Positions 36,263 to 45,600 of a stretch of 64,000 nucleotides of DNA are shown in pieces. Origin of the DNA: an uncultured bacterium (GTDB lineage: Bacteria > Planctomycetota > GCA-002687715); contig CADEGH010000011.1 in NCBI GenBank assembly GCA_902826835.1, positions 79,485-143,484 on the forward strand. Reading direction: 5' to 3'. The translations under genes and the position numbers were made by a program. Below the pieces are notes generated by a model. That model had not been told where the DNA came from. It did no database searches and was given only the letters and a program-made list of their open reading frames with translations. How positions within the stretch are numbered: the stretch's first letter is position 1; each line of letters begins with the position of its first letter.

Positions 36263-37516
36263 TCAGGTCGGGATTGAATCGGCGAACCGCCCGGTCTCCC
36301 GGGCGTAGATCGCAAACAGCCGTGCCGCGTCGTGCAACCATTCCCGCGGAGGCATGCCTCGCCTCGCGCCCTTGCGCTTGCGTCCGACGTCGCCCCCTGC
36401 CATCAGGCGCCTCTGACCGACGTAGATTTGCTTCAAGAAGTAGACGTCGCGCCGCGACATGCGGAGCCGCTGAGACAGCGGCCGCAGGAAGTCTTCCAAT
36501 CGATCGGCCAATTGACCGGGCGGCATCAGGGGTCCGCCGTCGCTTTGGCCGTAGATCCAAGGCTCGAGGAGCGGGAGAAACAGAAGGCCCAACATGACGT
36601 GGTGGGACACGTCTTCTCCACTGCGCACCAGGCGATCCACCTCGGCAAAACCTCGGTAGATCGTGTGGGCGCGGGCCTCCAAGTCTTCATGAGCGAAGAT
36701 CGGCGCGAGCTCCGGCAGGAGCAGATCCATGAGACCGGTCTTGAGCAGGAGCCGCACGCTCGGCATCGCGCCGCCACGGTTCAGGATGCGGATGATCTCC
36801 TCGAAGACCCGCGGAGGCGCCGCCTTCTCGATGTCCCCCGCACAGTCGAGAATCGCTTGGTAGACGTCGTCGGCGAGGCGAAACCCGAGTCGCCCCGCGA
36901 ACTTGATCGCGCGGAGCATGCGGACCGGATCCTCGCGGAAGCGCAGGGCAGGCTCCCCGATCGTCTCCATCGTGCGTCGTTCGAGATCGCGCAGGCCACC
37001 GACAAAGTCGATCACTTCGCCAGAGCGGACGTCGTAGAAGAGGCCGTTGATGGTGAAATCACGGCGGCGGGCGTCCTCCCCCGCGGAGCCGAAGACGTTG
37101 TCTTGCCGGATCATCGGATCGTCTTCGCCCTCCGTGGCCTCAGCAAGGGCTCGGAAAGTGGAGACGTCCAAGACCTTGTCCCCGAAGGTGACGTGCACGA
37201 GCCGAAACCGGCGGCCGATGATGCGGCTGTTGCGAAAAAGGCGCTTGACCTGCCTTGGAGTCGCGCTCGTCGCGATGTCGAAGTCCTTCGGGGAGAGTCC
37301 GAGCAGCAGATCGCGGACACAACCGCCCACGAAGTACGCTTCGTAGCCGAAGGCATTCAACCGTCGCACGACCCGAACCGCATCGAGGTCGAGGTGGTGG
37401 GGCCGAAAAACGCCGCCGGGGCGGACTCTCAGGGGCTCCTGGGCCGCCGTCGGAGTCGTTTTCGGTCGGCGGCGCCGCACCGGCAGCCGGGCCAGGCGTC
37501 GTCGCCGACGCGGCAT
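36263..37516 (-). CDS. pcnB: poly(A) polymerase / CCA-adding-type nucleotidyltransferase
   Basis: 417 residues from ATG at 37516; a GTG at 37549 adds 11 residues. After an Arg-rich tail (1-25) come YFVGGCVRDLLLG and PKDFDIATSA, the polymerase beta-fold site with the DxD pair, then LFRNSRIIGRRFRLVHV, the block used to separate poly(A) polymerases from CCA-adding enzymes, RRRDFTINGLFYD, and the RNA-binding helices (FREDPVRMLRAIKFAGRLGF). It adds 3' tails that promote RNA decay. The very basic N- and C-termini should bind RNA. Confidence 0.9.
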   Translation of the reverse strand: MPRRRRRLARLPVRRRRPKTTPTAAQEPLRVRPGGVFRPHHLDLDAVRVVRRLNAFGYEAYFVGGCVRDLLLGLSPKDFDIATSATPRQVKRLFRNSRIIGRRFRLVHVTFGDKVLDVSTFRALAEATEGEDDPMIRQDNVFGSAGEDARRRDFTINGLFYDVRSGEVIDFVGGLRDLERRTMETIGEPALRFREDPVRMLRAIKFAGRLGFRLADDVYQAILDCAGDIEKAAPPRVFEEIIRILNRGGAMPSVRLLLKTGLMDLLLPELAPIFAHEDLEARAHTIYRGFAEVDRLVRSGEDVSHHVMLGLLFLPLLEPWIYGQSDGGPLMPPGQLADRLEDFLRPLSQRLRMSRRDVYFLKQIYVGQRRLMAGGDVGRKRKGARRGMPPREWLHDAARLFAIYARETGRFADSIPT

Positions 37517-37745
37517 CGAGAACCCGGGAACTGAGTCAGGAAATCGCACGCGGTCGGTGATTGGGAGTCGCGGAGTAATGCGGGCGCATGATACCGAGAG
37601 CGCGCCCCGGACGACACCGCGAACCCCGAATCACCTCCACCCGCCCCCGGCCGCGGAATCCCGGGCGGGAGTGCGTGCCCGCCGCTGGTAAGCTCTTCGA
37701 CTTGAAGGTGCGGGTCTTTGGCACCGACGAATCTCGGAGGTTTGC

Positions 37746-39650
37746 ATGCTGCGTGTGGATTGCCCGTCGTGCGGGGCTGGATTCGACGTCGATTTTCCCG
37801 TGGGGACCGAGTTCGCCTGCGGTTCCTGCGGAGGCACGGTGGTCGTCCCCGGCGCAGCCCCGCCACCTCGCGTGGTCCGGCCGGCGGCTAGGCCCGGTTC
37901 GACGCCCAAACCGATGCCGTCCCCCATCGTCAGGCCAGCGGCCAAGGCCGCGACCCCGCGCCAGCCGGTGGAAGCCCCGGCCGAGGCGCCGGTGCGCACC
38001 CCCCTGAGGGGGACCACCCTGCACCGCACCACCGGCACCGTCCCCATGCGCAAGAGCAGCGGAGAAAAGAAATTCCCGCTTCCGCTCCCTGCGCTCATCG
38101 GAGCCGGGGTGCTGGTCGTCGGTGGCATCCTCGCGGTCGTCCTATCGGCGGGCGGTGGAGGTGGAGGGTCGAACCGGGGTGACCCCGGCCAAACGCCGGA
38201 AGCTCCCAAAGTTCCGACCCCCCCGGCCGATCCCTACGTCGCCCTGAAGAAGCGGGCGGAGGCGGAGGGTGGCCTCGCGCTCCTTCTCGATTTCGGCGAG
38301 CAGGCGTGGAAGAAAATGGAAGCTGCTAAGTCCGCCAAGCAGGACATCGAGGCCCGCCGCTTCGAGTCCGACGCTCGATGGGCCTACCGGCAAGTCGTCG
38401 CCAAGAATCCCGACCACGACGTGGCTCAAAGCCGCCTCGGCAACGTGCTCTTCGATAAGGCAGTGGTCGAACGCTACCTGAAGACACCCTCGCTCCGCCA
38501 GTACGAGACCGACCTCCAGATTCTCCTCGAAGAACTCGAGGAGAAACGACTGAAGGGCAAGTCGAAACTGTGGCTGCCGGAAACCGACGCCTACGGCAAA
38601 CGCTGGAAGGAACTGGTAGGTCGCATCGAGAAGAATGTCGCGACGGAGAGCGCGAAGGAAAAGGATCCGTTCTACAAAGAAGCCGAGTCGTTGGGTCAGA
38701 GTGTGATTCGACGCCTCCGCCGAGCCGAGCCGGACGTCAACTTCCTCCGTAAGGGGGTCACGGGCGAGCCGTTCGTATTGATGCCCCACAAACCCTACGT
38801 CTTCATCATCCAGCGTGACGTGAGTGGCGGCGAGGATCGCACCGCCTCGGACTGGGGCAGCGTGATGGATGCTCTCCAGGAGAGTTTCTATTCGCGGTAC
38901 GCCGAGAAGACGGGCCTGTTGGCAATGAGTCGCCCGACCCCGATTCTCGTCCTCCGCGCGAGCGAGGAATACACGAAGTACAACCGCATGGACGACGCCT
39001 CGCGCCGCATCACCAGCGCCGGGCACTACGAGCCGAGCACCAATCTCCTCGTCGTTTACCGGAGCCGCGCCGAGCAGGAGCTCGACACCCTGTTCCACGA
39101 AGGCACTCACCAAATCGTGGAATGGGGCATGAAAACGGCCGGCACCGACAAGGGTCTCCGCCAGGCACTCTGGTTCTCGGAGGGAATCGCCGATTTCTTC
39201 GGCGGCCACGGCAAGGAGTACGACAAGGATCTCGGACGCAACGTCTTCATCCCGGGGCGGCTCAATAAGGAGAGGATCGAGACGCTGGCCAAGTCCAAAG
39301 AAACGGGCTCGCTATTCCCCTTGGCGGAATTGCTCGATTACCGCCGCTACGACTACGTGCAGGATAATGCCGACCCGACCAAGAGCATCCGGGTCGCCAA
39401 TGCCTATGCCCAAGGCTGGGGCCTCACCTACCTCCTGAACAATTGGCAGGACGGCAAGTGGAAAGACCGGTTCGTGACGCTCGTCAAGCGGGAATTCGCG
39501 GGTGACAGCGGCAAGGCCGTCTTCGCCGAAGTCTTCGGTGAAGGCGAGATCGCCGCGATCGAAAAAGAATTCCTGCTCATGATCGACGAACTCGGCGCCG
39601 CCCTCAAAGAAGGCCGCATCGTCGAAGGCAAACTCCTCCCCAAGAAATAG
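37746..39650 (+). CDS. membrane-anchored DUF1570-like peptidase with N-terminal zinc ribbon
   Basis: 634 residues; GGAGG lies 6-10 bases before the ATG. Residues 1-35 form a zinc ribbon (CPSC at 6-9, CGSC at 25-28), a Pro/Ala-rich linker follows, then one membrane helix (about 113-133). The outer part has helical repeats (about 165-320) and a peptidase-like domain: HEGTH (His451, Glu452, His455) and WFSEGIADFFGG (Glu479). Having a cytoplasmic zinc ribbon on an exported peptidase hints at coupling between an internal signal and an external domain, but that is inference. The catalytic motif matches the gene at 28698, although the N-termini differ. Confidence 0.83.
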   Translation: MLRVDCPSCGAGFDVDFPVGTEFACGSCGGTVVVPGAAPPPRVVRPAARPGSTPKPMPSPIVRPAAKAATPRQPVEAPAEAPVRTPLRGTTLHRTTGTVPMRKSSGEKKFPLPLPALIGAGVLVVGGILAVVLSAGGGGGGSNRGDPGQTPEAPKVPTPPADPYVALKKRAEAEGGLALLLDFGEQAWKKMEAAKSAKQDIEARRFESDARWAYRQVVAKNPDHDVAQSRLGNVLFDKAVVERYLKTPSLRQYETDLQILLEELEEKRLKGKSKLWLPETDAYGKRWKELVGRIEKNVATESAKEKDPFYKEAESLGQSVIRRLRRAEPDVNFLRKGVTGEPFVLMPHKPYVFIIQRDVSGGEDRTASDWGSVMDALQESFYSRYAEKTGLLAMSRPTPILVLRASEEYTKYNRMDDASRRITSAGHYEPSTNLLVVYRSRAEQELDTLFHEGTHQIVEWGMKTAGTDKGLRQALWFSEGIADFFGGHGKEYDKDLGRNVFIPGRLNKERIETLAKSKETGSLFPLAELLDYRRYDYVQDNADPTKSIRVANAYAQGWGLTYLLNNWQDGKWKDRFVTLVKREFAGDSGKAVFAEVFGEGEIAAIEKEFLLMIDELGAALKEGRIVEGKLLPKK

Positions 39651-39657
39651 CCCCACA

Positions 39658-39681
39658 GGGAGCGCGGGTCACCAGATCCGC
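39658..39681. repeat. short dispersed repeat, copy 1
   Basis: A 24-nt sequence with an imperfect palindrome (GCGGGT/ATCCGC arms around CACCAG) directly after the stop codon of the peptidase gene. It matches 63841-63864 at 22 of 24 positions. Function unknown; it could be a transcript-end hairpin. Confidence 0.5.
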
Positions 39682-39848
39682 AGCTCCACTGACGCACGAG
39701 TCGGTTCCCCTCTGTCCATTCAGCGTCCGGCGTCGGAGTGATCACTTCGCGATCCCTCTTCCGCCATCGCCTCCGTGGAGCAGGCGCCGAATAACGTGTT
39801 GCTGGGAACGGCGGCCGACCGTGGTGCACGCGAGAAGGGCGCGCTTCG

Positions 39849-40196
39849 CGCAGGTCAGACCGCTTCATCGCCAAGGACTTCGCGGATGAAGTCGTCGACG
39901 GCGGGGTCGTCCCAGGTTTCGCGTGGCGGGATGTAGCCTTCGATGCCCTTCGTGTAGGGACAATCGGCCGGGAAGATCATCATCGGGAGGCCCTGGGCGG
40001 TGCTCGCACAATCGGGCTCGGCGCGGAATCGTTGCGGATAGACGGTGCAGGTCTTCGTGCCGCGGTCGAGGAAGCGGCAGAACTTCTTCGTGACGTAGAT
40101 CACGCCGTCCATCTCGACCTTTTCCGCGCAACATTTCCCGCAGCGGCGGCAGAGCGCTTCCCACATCTCGGGGGCATGCGGGCCGGACTCATGGGC
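39849..40196 (-). repeat. direct repeat, left copy (YkgJ gene)
   Basis: About 348 bp almost identical to 54993-55344 and in the same orientation. Similarity starts at CGCAGGT and ends at ATGGGC, so the repeat is essentially one gene. Differences concentrate at both edges; the central 250 bp look identical. Confidence 0.9.
39855..40166 (-). CDS. YkgJ-type cysteine-cluster protein, left copy with disrupted start
   Basis: About 103 residues if translation begins at ATG 40166. Carries the CRRCGKCC motif, then FCRFLDRGTKTCTVYPQR and AEPDC, as in the Zn/Fe-chelating cysteine-cluster (CxxCxxCC, UPF0153) family. Compared with the intact copy at 55002-55340, one C is missing from a C-run (five instead of six, near 40170-40174), which puts the original ATG out of frame. 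It may be a decaying duplicate or use the internal ATG. The function of the family is poorly known. Confidence 0.65.
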   Translation of the reverse strand: MWEALCRRCGKCCAEKVEMDGVIYVTKKFCRFLDRGTKTCTVYPQRFRAEPDCASTAQGLPMMIFPADCPYTKGIEGYIPPRETWDDPAVDDFIREVLGDEAV

Positions 40197-40376
40197 GGAT
40201 CCGAGAAGCTCGCGAGGCGGTGAGTATCCAGCGATCGCCTTGTGGCGAGACCGCAGGGAATAAGCAACGATTATCCTGGCACGGAGGGCGGACGAAGCGG
40301 GGCGTCTAGCGAGGAGTCGGCGCCAACCGTTCGCAACGCTTTTGGCGATGTCGCTGTGCAGGGCACATACCAAGCG

Positions 40377-42650
40377 TCACTGCACGCCAATCTCCAGCGA
40401 CCATGACACAATCTGACCGGTGTCCAGGTCAACGCGATCCGACAGATGGAGTTTCCAGGTTCCATTTGGAGATGTTGCGTAAAGAGCGTTGAATCCAGTC
40501 AGGTCATCAGGCAAGTAGATTCCGTTGAATGGCGATGCAGCACTACTGAATGGTCCACTCGCCAAGTGGACCGGGTCGGCACTTCCGGTGAAGCTCGTGC
40601 CGGGTAGATCATCGTCTTCACCCCCGTTCCGATGGGAGAGCAAAACTTTCTGGCCGTTTGGCGACTCGAGAGAGAAGACCATGTCGGATACATAGGTGTG
40701 AAATACCTCCAAGGACACGCGAAGGCTTCGAATCGTACCGGCTCCGAAGGAGACATCGATTTCCGAAGTGAGCTCCCACGGGTAGGAGGTCACACAGGCG
40801 GGATAGTCTGTGTGATCCAATATCGGCAAGTACAAAAGCTTCGTGAAGGTCTGCGTCGGAGCACCCAGAACGAATTCGTGCGCCGCCGAAACTGCAAAAA
40901 CTCCGTTGTTGGCCATTGGACTGAATACGGCACCCTGTATGACCACGGAGGAACCGGCAGGCGAACTTGGCACCAAGTACTGTGCCCCGAAGCCTCCCGC
41001 CCCCAACACAGGTGCAAAACCACCCGGTGATGGAGTGATGCCATCTGCTATGATTACGAAATTGAGAGGCAACCAAACGCCGGCCAGAAAGCTAGTCGTC
41101 GGCCCCGGCACCGTCGGAATCAAACTCCCGGCGAGCACGAAAGGAGAATTCTCAAATTCCCCTCGGGGGCTCGTCAGCCCGACCTTGATCAAACTTCCCA
41201 CCGAAACCGACTTCCGGTGGAGGACTCCTACACCGCCTCTATTGATCTCGGAGGTCAATACCAAATCTTCCCCCGTTCCCGGATAAGTAGATGCCCCTTG
41301 GGTGAACTCGTCCGCGCCAATGTCGCTGTTTGCACCCATCTGACGAGCTTCACCATGGATGTCCATTCCAGAAACGCTGACATTGACGCCGGCGTCTATA
41401 CACGGAGAATCCCAGCTCAGTGAGAGATTTCCGCCGAAAGGGTCAACCAGTCCCGGATCCCCGACAAAATTTGCGATCCCGAATGTGGAAAGCGGGACAT
41501 CGCTGAAGCAGCTGTAAGGGCCTACGTCTAGTCCTGATGTATGAGCAATAGGACTTGCACCACAGTCCAAGAAAATGCACTTGAACAAGTTCAAGCCGGC
41601 GAAGGAGGGTGTATCCGTGTACGCTATGGCCCCTCCCGACGAAAGGCCCACAAGAACGGGAGATCCGTATGCGCGATGATTGCTGACAAAAGTGCAATAC
41701 GCTATAGTGGGAACCGAGGCCGACTTGATGTGCACTGCTCCAGTCGCGTTGCGGGCCAAGGGGCTGTTAGTTGTTCCCGCGCGATTCCCGAAGAAGTTGC
41801 AGTTGGCCACTGTGATAGATGAAGAGCCGGCTATCGACCGTTCGATGAATAGCGCGCTTCCCTGACCAACATATAATGCCGATCCGCTGCGGTTGAGGCG
41901 AAATTCGCAGCGCGTCACACTCACATTGTATCCGCGGCACCACAACGCCCCTCCAGACGGAGAGAAACTCTCCGTTGATCCCGTCAGTTCTCCTGATCGA
42001 TTGTTTATGAATTCACACCCCGTAACCATGATGGTCTGAGAGGCGATCACGGCGGCTCCTCCGCGACCATCGTAATTGGCACCACCAATCGATCCCGGAT
42101 CACCGGCAATGTTGTCCGAGAAGCGACAGTCTGACAGATAGCTCTCACCACAAATCGAGTAAAGAGCTCCACCTGGACCCCGACTGGATGAAGTTGCGCC
42201 CCCACTTCTATTATTCAATAAATGGCAGTTGTCCAAGTAAAATCTCCCACCGGTTTCCGGAACGCCCATTGTTTGTACGAACAGAGCCCCTCCGGATCCA
42301 CTCGAGAGCCTTCCATTGCGGATTGTGAATCCGGATATACGCGTCGGTTGAAGCTTATTGGCTTTGACGATGACGTGAAACGCTCTACCAAGGAAACCAC
42401 AGTCAATTACTGTAGTCTCCGGACCCTCAGCCCCGCGAATGCAGATTGCCTTACCCAAGACCGAGATGTCTCGTTCATAGTAAGTCCCTGGAGCCACCAA
42501 GACCGTGTCCCCGTCCTGGGATACGGCCACGGCGGCAGCGATCGTCGGATACTGACCGGGAACCAGACGCGTGCACTGCCCGAAGGCACAGGAACCGCCT
42601 GCGGCGAACAGGCTGATGGCAAGCAGGTGAGTTATGAAAATTTGCGGCAT
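40377..42650 (-). CDS. secreted right-handed beta-helix protein with C-terminal P-domain
   Basis: 757 residues from ATG at 42650, GGAGAAA about 7 bases upstream; a signal peptide ends near AFGQC. LVPGQYPTIAAAVAVSQDGD (the usual entry to such helices) opens a parallel beta-helix (about 35-450) with many GGA/NNRSG turns. Then comes the shared C-terminal module (about 480-620), and finally a proprotein-convertase P-domain (about 625-757; EVFHTYVSDMVFSLESPNG, NGTWKLHLSDRVDLDTG). P-domains usually follow subtilisin-like proteases; no protease domain is present. Starts 25 bp after the giant gene, so it is second in an operon. Codon third positions are richer in A/T than in most neighbours. Confidence 0.88.
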   Translation of the reverse strand: MPQIFITHLLAISLFAAGGSCAFGQCTRLVPGQYPTIAAAVAVSQDGDTVLVAPGTYYERDISVLGKAICIRGAEGPETTVIDCGFLGRAFHVIVKANKLQPTRISGFTIRNGRLSSGSGGALFVQTMGVPETGGRFYLDNCHLLNNRSGGATSSSRGPGGALYSICGESYLSDCRFSDNIAGDPGSIGGANYDGRGGAAVIASQTIMVTGCEFINNRSGELTGSTESFSPSGGALWCRGYNVSVTRCEFRLNRSGSALYVGQGSALFIERSIAGSSSITVANCNFFGNRAGTTNSPLARNATGAVHIKSASVPTIAYCTFVSNHRAYGSPVLVGLSSGGAIAYTDTPSFAGLNLFKCIFLDCGASPIAHTSGLDVGPYSCFSDVPLSTFGIANFVGDPGLVDPFGGNLSLSWDSPCIDAGVNVSVSGMDIHGEARQMGANSDIGADEFTQGASTYPGTGEDLVLTSEINRGGVGVLHRKSVSVGSLIKVGLTSPRGEFENSPFVLAGSLIPTVPGPTTSFLAGVWLPLNFVIIADGITPSPGGFAPVLGAGGFGAQYLVPSSPAGSSVVIQGAVFSPMANNGVFAVSAAHEFVLGAPTQTFTKLLYLPILDHTDYPACVTSYPWELTSEIDVSFGAGTIRSLRVSLEVFHTYVSDMVFSLESPNGQKVLLSHRNGGEDDDLPGTSFTGSADPVHLASGPFSSAASPFNGIYLPDDLTGFNALYATSPNGTWKLHLSDRVDLDTGQIVSWSLEIGVQ

Positions 42651-42675
42651 TTGATTTCTCCGGATCGGTTGCTCT

Positions 42676-45600
42676 TCAAGGGCTCGGGTAGATTTGGATC
42701 TCATGACCGTCCGTAATCGCAACGATTCCGTTCGTCGCGAGTGGCGTCAGTACTGCGCCCTGAACCAGTAGCGAAATTCCGCTTATACCTGGAGGAACTT
42801 GCAGGTACAGACCGTTGCCCGACCAAGAAAGTCCAGGAACTAGGCCACCGGGGAGAGGTGTGAACCCGTCGCGCAGAACGAAGAATGTGAAGGGATTTAC
42901 GTGAAGTCCGGGAAACAGTGATGGCGGAGGGCTTCCCGTCGGGAACCCGTCCCCTACCATGAGATAGGGAGTTCCGATCAGTGAACCCTGTGGGCTGCTC
43001 ATCAGGAAGTACATCGTGTCCCCTCCCATTGCTACCTTTTGGCGCTGCGCGAGGGGCCCGATTCCGTTCACCAGGCTCACGAGGGTCAGATCATCGCCGG
43101 TCCCTGAATAGACGGGAACCAACGATTCGTGCTCGTAGGCACCCATGTCCACCGCCAGTCCCATGAAACGTGGACTGCCGGCCAAGTCCGTAGCCGGCAG
43201 CATGGCTACTCCCGGTGTTCCGGTATCGCGGCATGGAGATCCACTGGTGAGACGAAAGTCTTCGGCTTGGGCATCCACGAATAGCGGATTCGCAAAGGAA
43301 TTACCCACGCCAGCGTAGCCGTTCATGATGACGCTGTGCGTTACCGCCGCCAGCCCACCCACTTGCGTCCCGCTATTGCTCCATAATATGCTGTCTCGAA
43401 TGCTCACCGCTTGGAGGACACTACTGTTGTGGACGCCGCCCGTTCCGTTCGAAGGACCAATAGGAGTCGCACCTGGTTCATTGCCGTAGAAGGTGCAAAA
43501 TTTGATGTCCGCGTTAGCGTCGGTACTAATGGCGCCGCCTTGGCCCGGAGTGGCGACCCCAGAGAATGAGCCTAAGTGGCTGCCGGCCTGATTCAGCACG
43601 AAGAGGGAGTTCACGACCGTAACCAGGAAATTGCCTTCAGCTCGGATCGCGCCACCGTGCCCGAACGGAGTTCCGTTCGGATTGCTGACTCCCGATACTG
43701 ATCCCGCGACATTGCCGCGAAAAATGCAGCCCTCTATAGCTACATTTCCGACGGAGAACAGCGCGCCGCCTTTGCCGCTCACACCAAAGACAATGATTGA
43801 TAACAATGAACATCTGTTGTCAATGAACCCGCACCCGGAAAACTTAGTGATTGAAGAAGGGGACCCGAGTGCATTATTTAAGTAGACGGCTCCCCCGTTT
43901 ACGATGGATCCCTCTCCCTGGGCTTGATTTTCCAGGAACTCGCAGTCCTCGAAGACTGGATAGCCGTTATCTACCCTGACGGCCCCACCAGGATTACTGT
44001 TGTAACTCGTATTCCTGATGAATTTGCAACTCTGAAAAGTCGCTGAGGCGTTCAAAATTCGCACCGCTCCTCCTCCGATACGTGCCCCGTGCCTGAAGAC
44101 CAAGTTGATGAATTTCGAGTCGAGACTCTCGCCGCTAACTAGATCCAGGATGCCTGTCGCGAAGTTGCCGTCCAGAACCGTCGGCAGAGTGCCACCTGCC
44201 CCACGGAATGTGAGGTTTTTACCGACTGGATTGATGGGCGTTGCCACGTAATGAACGCCGGGCCCGAACTGTACGGAATCTCCGTCCAACGCTGCCGCTA
44301 TCGCGGCGCTCGCAGTTGCGTAGTTACCCGGTACGTTGAGCACGATGGGCTCTCTGAAAGTATATCCCCCAACAAGGCTCGACGTGTACGTACCAAAGTG
44401 AACCGACACCGTAACGGAGCCTCCTGCGTGAGCCGGTGTTACCGCCTCGATCGTGGAAGAGTTGAGGGCGCTGAACGAAGCGGCCGGGAGTGCTCCGAAG
44501 CTCACGGAGGTGGCATCGCCGATGCCCGGACCGGTGAGAGTGACCACGGTCCCGCCTACCGCTGGGCCGAGGGATGGAGCGACCCCCGTCAGGTTAAATT
44601 CGTAGTTGTAAGCTCCAGCGAGTAGAGAGGTGGTGGGGCCAAATTCCACGGCAATATCGACTGGGCCTGGTCCGGCCTGAGGAGAGGTGGCACGGATGGA
44701 GTTGTTATTCAGCACCGTGAAGGGTGTCGTGAGGCCGTCGATTCTCAAGGTAGACGCAACGCCAATGCCGGGACCCGACATGGTGAGCAGTGTTCCGCCA
44801 AATACGGAACCAGAACTTGGTGATACTGACTGAAGATCGAAAGGGAAGTTGACTCCACCTGGAATAATGAAGATCTCCGGATTATAGAGTCCGTACTCTA
44901 TCGAAATCGTTGCCGTCCCTGGGACCATTCGTGGAGGAATGATGAACTGAAGAACCCCGATCAGGTAAGTAGTAAAAGGCACCTCGATGGAATCGACATA
45001 GATTCGGCGTACGATGCTAAATCCTTGTCCGGTGACGGATACCTGCAGCGGGGACCCGAGCAGGCCGGCAGAGGGGGTAAGTAGAAGATTCGGCTGTACA
45101 ATTCGCTCATCAGCGCCGATGTCGGCATCGGATCCAAGGTACGGAGGCTCTCCATCGATGTCCGAGCCACCACCTCCCGGCTTGGTCGCCTGAACGAACG
45201 CGTTGACAGTGTTTATGAGGGGCGAGCTAGCAAGCAGATGCAGATTCTTGTTCGGGAGGTCCTCGAATTGAGGATCTACCGCTCCGACAACTCCCTGTAT
45301 GTTGGATTCTTGAATCGACGGCGACCCCTGAATTCCTCCGGGCGCGGAGCTACCGGATGGTCCAGGAGGGCCTGAACCAAAGCCTGGGCCTCCGGTTCCT
45401 CCGGCGCCTCCGCTGCCCGGAGTGCCGGGGTTATTAGCCCAAACGATGCATCCGAAGATCTCCAGAGTCCCTCCCACGAGAGCCACGGCGCCGACACCCG
45501 CGTTACCTCCTGCGCCACCGGTCTGGCCGGGTTGGGCTGACGTGAATGAGTACCCGGTTCCCCCCATGCCTCCATCCCCGCCGCGGTTGCTCGCAAGGGT

